In this document: one piece after another, positions 58,829-64,000 of the stretch
Numbering within the stretch: the first letter of the stretch is position 1
How the letters are laid out: each line of letters opens with the position of its first letter
Assembly: GCF_002105155.1 (NCBI RefSeq)
Contig: NW_019028995.1
Location: 124,001 to 188,000 of the forward strand
Direction: 5' to 3'
Length of the DNA stretch: 64,000 bases
Source of the DNA: Lobosporangium transversale
Lineage: Eukaryota > Mortierellomycota > Mortierellomycetes > Mortierellales > Mortierellaceae
Translations under genes and position numbers: made by a program
The notes under the pieces: model-generated
What the model saw: the letters and a program-made list of their open reading frames with translations, nothing else
Told to the model about the DNA's origin: nothing
The model's database searches: none

Positions 58829-59984
58829 TTACTCGCTAGCACCATAATAGGTGTGCTGCACATCAACAACACGCTTGCCACGCGCGCGGGCAATATCTTC
58901 GGGTAACTTCTGCTTCTGACTAAGAGCCTCAAAAGTCGCCTTAATGACGTTCATAGGATTACGGGAGCCCCAGACTTTGGCGCTAATATCCAGGATCCCA
59001 ATACATGAACAAATTTCGTGAATATAATGGTTGCAGCGGTTACCAAAACCTAAAAAGATGTAATGATAAAGAGAGAAATATAATTGGACCATACATTAGA
59101 AACAATGGATATCAGAGCTGACCACAGTCCCCTTTTCATAAGCAGTGCAGCACGGTTTATTATCATGTACCTGGTGGACGCGATCGGAACTGGATCTTAG
59201 TGGCGTGGAATTTGTGATCGATATCATGATAGATGGTTCTATCATCATAGCGATCAAAGGCCACCAAGTTTCTCATGGCCCTATTGGTAGCTTTCCTGAC
59301 AGCCCTGGCAGCCTCATCATCTTTGCCCTCGCCATATCCAGCAATGCCCTGACCATTTCCGACGACAACTAATGCATACATACTGGGGACTTTGCCTGCA
59401 GTAGTCATATTAGATGTGCGCTTAACCACCAATGCACGCTTCAAAAACTTTCTGAGATCGTCTTTGGATAAGCCATGAGGAAGTGAAGCCTCGTCCACAT
59501 CATCGTCTGCTTGAGATTTGAGCATGTCATCCAGAGGTGGATTTGATGGCCACAGACGTGGTGTTTCCAGATCCAAGTTGCCGTTTTGATCCATCTTGCG
59601 AGGGTAATGATCTAATAGAGGGTGAATCTGAGCCAGATCGTGCAGGTCTGCAGGGCTATCCAGTCCTGGAACACGGGCGACATTAGGAACTGCGGAGCGC
59701 TGACGAGCCATAGTAACTACTGCTGTGGTCGCAAATGATCTGTTAATAACTGTAGCATGTTGGATCAAACAAAAAATCAAGAGTTAGAAAACCTTTTTTT
59801 TCTTTTTTTTTGTCAGGATTCCACTTTGTTAGGATTTGTGTGCGTAGCTCTGAGTAAAACATTCCAATGAACCAAAGTTAGTTGCTACAGTTTGTTGCTG
59901 GTGTAACTTGCCATTCCTGACGGAGGCTACTGCTCCCAAAGTGGATGCAGCGACGCAACGCTGCCACAACCCTGTAGATGCCAT
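58829..59984 (-). CDS. MRPS5: Mitochondrial ribosomal protein uS5m (MRPS5)
   Basis: Component of the small subunit of the mitochondrial ribosome. Three exons on the minus strand (59984-59912, 59749-59171, 59049-58829) join in frame to 290 aa. The N-terminus (MASTGLWQRCVAASTLGAVA) is presequence-like. The S5 double-stranded-RNA-binding fold is clear: VKRTSNMTTAGKVPSMYALVVVGNGQGIAGYGEGK (given here as landmarks), with A-AVRKATNRAMRNL. The C-terminal S5 domain includes HEICSCIGILDISAKVWGSRNPMNVIKA (in part) and ends YYGASE. Intron 1 has a GC donor (GCAAGT) instead of GT; only this splice gives an in-frame join to the conserved part. It is divergent from cystinosin, 506 bp apart. Confidence 0.92.
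59749..59912 (-). other. GC-AG intron 1 of uS5m
   Basis: The donor on the minus strand reads G/GCAAGT and the acceptor CTACAG/TT, keeping the frame from the presequence exon into VINRSFATT. No GT donor nearby gives an open join. The non-canonical GC donor with otherwise consensus bases is the known minor class of U2-type introns. Confidence 0.65.
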
Positions 59985-60490
59985 GTAGAAACTATTATTA
60001 TCCTTTGCTCAGCGTTCAACCTCGTCTTGAGTGGAGTGGAGTGGAGTAGTCAGAAAATAAATGAGATAAAAAAAGAATATGAATTTGACTTCCAATGCTT
60101 CACAAAGGAATCAGGCTAAACCCGAAAGGTTGAAGACAGTTGTTTGCCACTGTTTACTTGCGTTGATGAAAGCCACTCCTTGGATTGGTCACGTGGTACC
60201 ATGTGCCCTCCTTCTAGGTCCAATTTTGTCATAATTTTGATTTCCAAACAGAGATGGCGTGATTGAGCAGTTGGCCTTCGCCCAACTGACAAATCCATGT
60301 CGCGAGGATACTTTTCTCAAAGACGCTCTTCTCTCTCCTTCACGATTCATTTTTAGCATCGCCTTCTTTCCTCTCCTCTTCCCTGCTGTCCTACATTTTC
60401 TGCAAATCATACCTGTTCTCGACGAAGAAACACAAATAGAACCATTGACTGACCCTTTAATTTCACACTTTCTTTTCTTCCACATACATA
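59985..60490. promoter_or_regulatory. Divergent promoter region of uS5m and cystinosin
   Basis: A 506-bp spacer between two divergent starts. It includes a short GAGTG repeat (GAGTGGAGTGGAGTAG at about 60031-60046) and a pyrimidine-rich leader on the cystinosin side (about 60325-60480). No gene lies inside. Confidence 0.45.
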
Positions 60491-61693
60491 ATGAATACCA
60501 TTGACACCGCTTCCTCTCAAGGGTTCGGATCCTTAATTTCTCATTTCATTGGCTGGGCTTATTTCATTGCCTGGTCTGCCTCTTTTTATCCACAAGCCAT
60601 TCTAAATTACAGACGAAAGTCCGTGCAAGGATTGTCTTTGGACTTCATTTACCTCAATGTATTTGGTTTCTTGTGTTATTCGGTATGTTACTGGGGAATG
60701 TTATTTTACTGCCTCCCACATTTTTATGGCTCTCAATAGGACACATCTCTCACAATACCACCGCTGCATGTTGCCTGAATTCAATCTCGATTAGATCTTC
60801 AATCTCACCTTTTTCTTCAGCTCAGAGGTCCAAGAAGAATACAGGAAACGTAATGGTGGGCAGGATAATTTGGTTCGCGCCAACGACGTCTTTTTTGCTG
60901 TCCATGCTCTCATCCTTTCTTCTTTGACTCTCTTTCAGACATTCATCTACAAGGTATGTAGAAAACAAACTATACTATTATGTCGCTATCACAAACAAAA
61001 CAAAGGTCTAAAAAACACATGTCTCAATAATTGCTTATTTAGCGCAATGAGAGTCAGAAGATATCCAATCCTGCTAAGCTCCTCGTGATCATCTCGACAT
61101 CTGGTGTGCTTATTGTTCTTTACTCCGTTACCATACGATCATCTCAGTGGATTGATTTGCTTTACTATCTCAGCTACATCAAACTCGGCATCAGCTTTAT
61201 TAAGTACTGTCCTCAAGTTTATCTCAATTATTCCGCCCAGTCCACAGTTGGATGGAGCGTTCACAACGTCTTACTAGACTTTACAGGAGGCGTCCTCAGT
61301 ATCACACAATTGATCCTGGATGCTGCTCTATCTGGTGACTGGTCAGGAATCTCGGGTGATCCTGTCAAGTTTGGCCTTGGATTATTGAGCATCTTATTCG
61401 ACTTAGTCTTTATAACTCAACACTACATTTTTTACAGAAATCGTGAAGACTTTTATGCACCATTGTCTATGGCCGAGAACAATGGTAATAACAATAACAA
61501 TGGCATCAACTGCAGGAGATATGAGGGCAAACAAAAGGCATTGCTGTTACCCATTCACAGAAATTATCTGAGCACTCAGAATCACCAAAGCAGGATGAAA
61601 AATGGGTCGACTACGTCTCGGCCTGCGAGCATGAGAGACTTGGAAATGGGGATAGAGGGCACTGGCTTGAGTTTATCTTCGTCTCAGCACTAA
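60491..61693 (+). CDS. CTNS: Cystinosin-like lysosomal/vacuolar cystine transporter (PQ-loop)
   Basis: Proton-coupled exporter of cystine from the vacuole or lysosome. Three exons (60491-60682, 60795-60953, 61043-61693) join in frame at phase 0 to 333 aa. The first PQ-loop reads [25 protein letters not shown] (about 28-52, abbreviated), the second [21 protein letters not shown] (about 168-188, abbreviated), and seven hydrophobic segments are visible. The [17 protein letters not shown] segment is typical of cystinosin. A Ser/Asn-rich tail follows. No N-terminal luminal glycosylated domain like that of animal cystinosin is present, as in yeast Ers1. Confidence 0.92.
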
Positions 61694-63129
61694 AGCCTTT
61701 TTTCTTCTCTTCTCTTCCTCGGTTTCTTCTTCTTGAGTTCCTACTTGTACCATAGCAATTGTATAATATTATTTCCTAAAACAATCGGCCACACGAAATT
61801 TTTTCTACTTTAAGCCCTATATCTAAATGCCCTAAAGTATTATGGATCTATATCTTGGTATTATGTCTGTCACTGTGTTGGCTACAGGAAGGATTCGGCA
61901 CTCCTGTACTGTAGATTTCTATGAAATCGTAAACCCCCATGTTCATGTGAACACTGCGACCCCCAGCTTGAAGGGTTTCATTTATTATACTTTTAGCCTT
62001 CAATGATCCATTGAACATTACTAAAAAATTGCTCTCCTCTTTACATTTGCTTCCTACTGCTTCGCGCCCTAACCTGAAGCTACAGCTGGAATTAATTAAG
62101 GAAATAATCCTTAGCCTTCCCAACCAAGGATAAACTGACCGTGATGATCTCTCAGTCCCTCCACTATCGGTATAAATGGTATATGATAGCAAGGAGCTTC
62201 CCAAAATCATGTTTCCATCAAGAAAAGAGGTGGACCTTCAGAAAATTCTAACGATAAAGACTTTTTTAGCCAGAAAAATGCAAAGTTGAAGATTTTTAAC
62301 TCCATAGAAATTTGTCTTTTTGATAGATGTTCACGTTCATCCGGAACTGAATATAACTTTTAGTTTTTTGTTAGTAGCGGAGAACCGCATGAAAATTTGC
62401 CCTCGACCTTTTATTTTCATGTCATGTCTTCTTAGCCATTCAACACTATAAAACTGAAAAACAAACTTGCATAGAATGCGTCCCATTCACTGAAATGGGC
62501 CGCTTTACAGTGCCCATAGGCCTAGTTATGCCTCATTGGTAGGCCCCTTCCAGGTGTTGCGCGACTATTGCCACAGCCCATCGTTGTGTTGACGCAAAAG
62601 CACACAGTGAAAGAAAAGAATCACCTCATCCTTCCTGTGATTGTCAATTACCGCAATTCTAATAAGCTAGACAACAAAACCCTGTCTGTGGCGGGCAGAG
62701 CCAAGCGAAGATCCTAGGCGATACCTATCACGGTGCTTTATTGCTCAAGGGTAAAAAACATCAACTATCATAAAGTATATCCATCGCTCCAATTTGTATA
62801 TATGGCGCACGTTTGTGGCTCAGTTTCATATCGCTTTTAGATCAACACTGTAACCTGCTGCTCAAAGTAACCAGAGAGTTTGTGGATCATGTGGTAGGCG
62901 ATTGAACGTGTTGTGCAGAACAAAGGACCCCATTTGCCGATCAAACTAAGCAGCGCAATGCCTCGGTAACGTTTGCTAAAGGCCTATTCGCGATTAGGAG
63001 CATGAGCAAGCCTGTACGCAAAACTGCGTGTGCTCCAATTGAAGGAGGCAATGGGGTTATATTTTTTCATGGCCAGACTTTTTTTATTTTTTACATCCAG
63101 GCACATACCACCAGACAATTGCTGCGCCA
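61694..63129. other. Intergenic region at the right end
   Basis: No intact gene. A more GC-rich stretch at about 62480-62750 with short palindromes (for example CCTAGTTATGCCTCATTGGTAGG) could be an old repeat, but no copy of it is in this window. Confidence 0.35.
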
Positions 63130-63660
63130 TTATTGGTGCTTTCTCTGTTGTAATTCTTTACTCATGAACTTGTCTGCTGCCACTAATAGCTGACATCGTA
63201 GTGGGCCCTCTAGTGACGCGTCCTTCAGCATCACTGTCAGCATTGGAGTCGTAAGTGGTAGGTGGCACTTGATGATCATTACCTGATGCAAGCTGTTGAC
63301 AAACTGGTGCGTAAAATCATACTCACACAGGCACTGTTATTGATATATCCGGTGCGGACGTCGTGTACCTCACGTATTGCCTCTGTTAAGTCTCTATACC
63401 AATGCCGAGTTGATTTCTTAATCCCAAGATGCAACCTTAAGATAGACCAAGGTACAAGAACTTTGTCGTTGCCGGTAATGACTCCATTGAGCTGGCACAT
63501 GTCGCCCTTGCATAGCGCTTGTTGTAACCAATTGATAGCCAGTAAATGTCAACACCACGTCCAGTATATGAACTGCATTGCATGTACTGAGCACCTAATG
63601 GAGGTGTATGTCTTGAAGACACAGGAAGACGATGCTCTGCTTCGTCTAACAGTCATGGCA
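63130..63660 (-). pseudogene. Decayed coding remnant on the minus strand
   Basis: Read on the minus strand from about 63540 downward, one frame gives a protein-like stretch (GVITGNDKVLVPWSILRLHL, then GIKKSTRHWYRDLTEAIREV and HDVRTGYINN). The next frame continues YDFTHQFVNSLHQ, and a third gives VPPTTYDSNADSDAEGRVTR and runs to a TAA near 63160. At least two frameshifts separate them. The composition is natural-looking and non-repetitive, but no family was recognised; a transposase or host gene fragment are both possible. Open frames on the opposite strand here look like shadows. Confidence 0.35.
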
Positions 63661-64000
63661 TAATCAATTAGGCCCTCATCAAATGGGTCGTAGAAGTGTA
63701 GTCAAAATTTGTTCCTCAGCCTAAGCATCTCCGAAATGATGAAGGCTGTAAAACTGTCAATGATAGAGAAAACTCTGTAGTGTGCCTTTGACAGACCAAA
63801 CTTCTATTTAACCAAGGTAGTATACTGAAAAGTAATTCCAACTACTTTCTTGGGAGACAATATCGTAGTTATAATATCCATGATTATTATTATTATTTTT
63901 TCTTGATAACAAGGCCCAGGGTCATGGGATTTATTTTTTACACTCTATGAACAAAATGCTCCAGAAACTATAGTCAATAAACAGATATTACTGCGCAAAC

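Noticed and set aside
63262-63663. 133-aa plus-strand ORF at the right edge
   Set aside because: Its Cys/His-rich composition looks like the shadow of the minus-strand remnant, and it has no recognisable domain.

Overview
The window looks like nuclear DNA of a filamentous fungus, most likely of the Mucoromycota and probably the Mortierellales. This is an inference from intron-dense genes (introns of about 45-130 bp, nearly all GT-AG), long A/T homopolymers inside introns, Ser/Asn/Gln-rich low-complexity tails, and a gene set containing EF-hand external NADH dehydrogenase, cystinosin, PEX11 and a Cps1-like GT2 synthase. No bacterial-style operon, CRISPR, tRNA or rRNA gene was recognised. All gene models were built by eye from ORFs plus splice sites; nearly every model closes in frame across all its introns.

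Layout from left to right. 0.5-3.5 kb (+): calcium-regulated external alternative NADH dehydrogenase. 4.2-11.0 kb (+): SWR1-type chromatin remodeler with four N-terminal AT-hooks. 11.2-15.1 kb: a decayed island holding a 175-bp tandem duplication, a PD-(D/E)XK-like pseudogene with in-frame stops, a 20-bp direct repeat bracketing the 5' end of U2 snRNA, and a polysaccharide-deacetylase pseudogene. 15.4-21.0 kb (-): lipoyl synthase and the mitochondrial tRNA-modification protein MTO1. 23.4 kb (+): a small unknown protein behind a clear TATA box. 26.4-28.3 kb (+): a secreted low-complexity protein. 28.6-31.1 kb (-): a tetraspanin-like membrane protein. 31.1-35.0 kb: a long repeat-rich intergenic region. 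35.0-36.8 kb (+): GT2 polysaccharide synthase. 37.1-41.1 kb (-): BMS1, divergent from an MRS2-family mitochondrial Mg2+ channel (41.5-43.8 kb, +). 45.9-48.9 kb (+): F-box/LRR protein resembling AMN1. 49.2-50.7 kb (+): PEX11. 51.7-53.8 kb (+): RING/TRAF zinc-finger protein. 54.9-57.2 kb (+): anillin/Bud4-like PH protein. 58.8-60.0 kb (-): mitochondrial ribosomal protein uS5m with a GC-AG intron, divergent from cystinosin (60.5-61.7 kb, +). 61.7-64 kb: no intact gene, but a decayed coding stretch near the edge.

Five of the fifteen recognised genes (NADH dehydrogenase, lipoyl synthase, MTO1, MRS2-like, uS5m) serve mitochondria. The others cover chromatin, ribosome assembly, cell wall or septum, peroxisome and vacuole functions. 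This is ordinary eukaryotic gene mixing, with no sign of a metabolic cluster. The most unusual stretch is the 11.2-15.1 kb island. I found no complete undescribed system. The best leads are the U2-derived insertion with its long flanking duplication, the duplicated hairpin-capable 175-bp unit, and the AT-hook-bearing Swr1.
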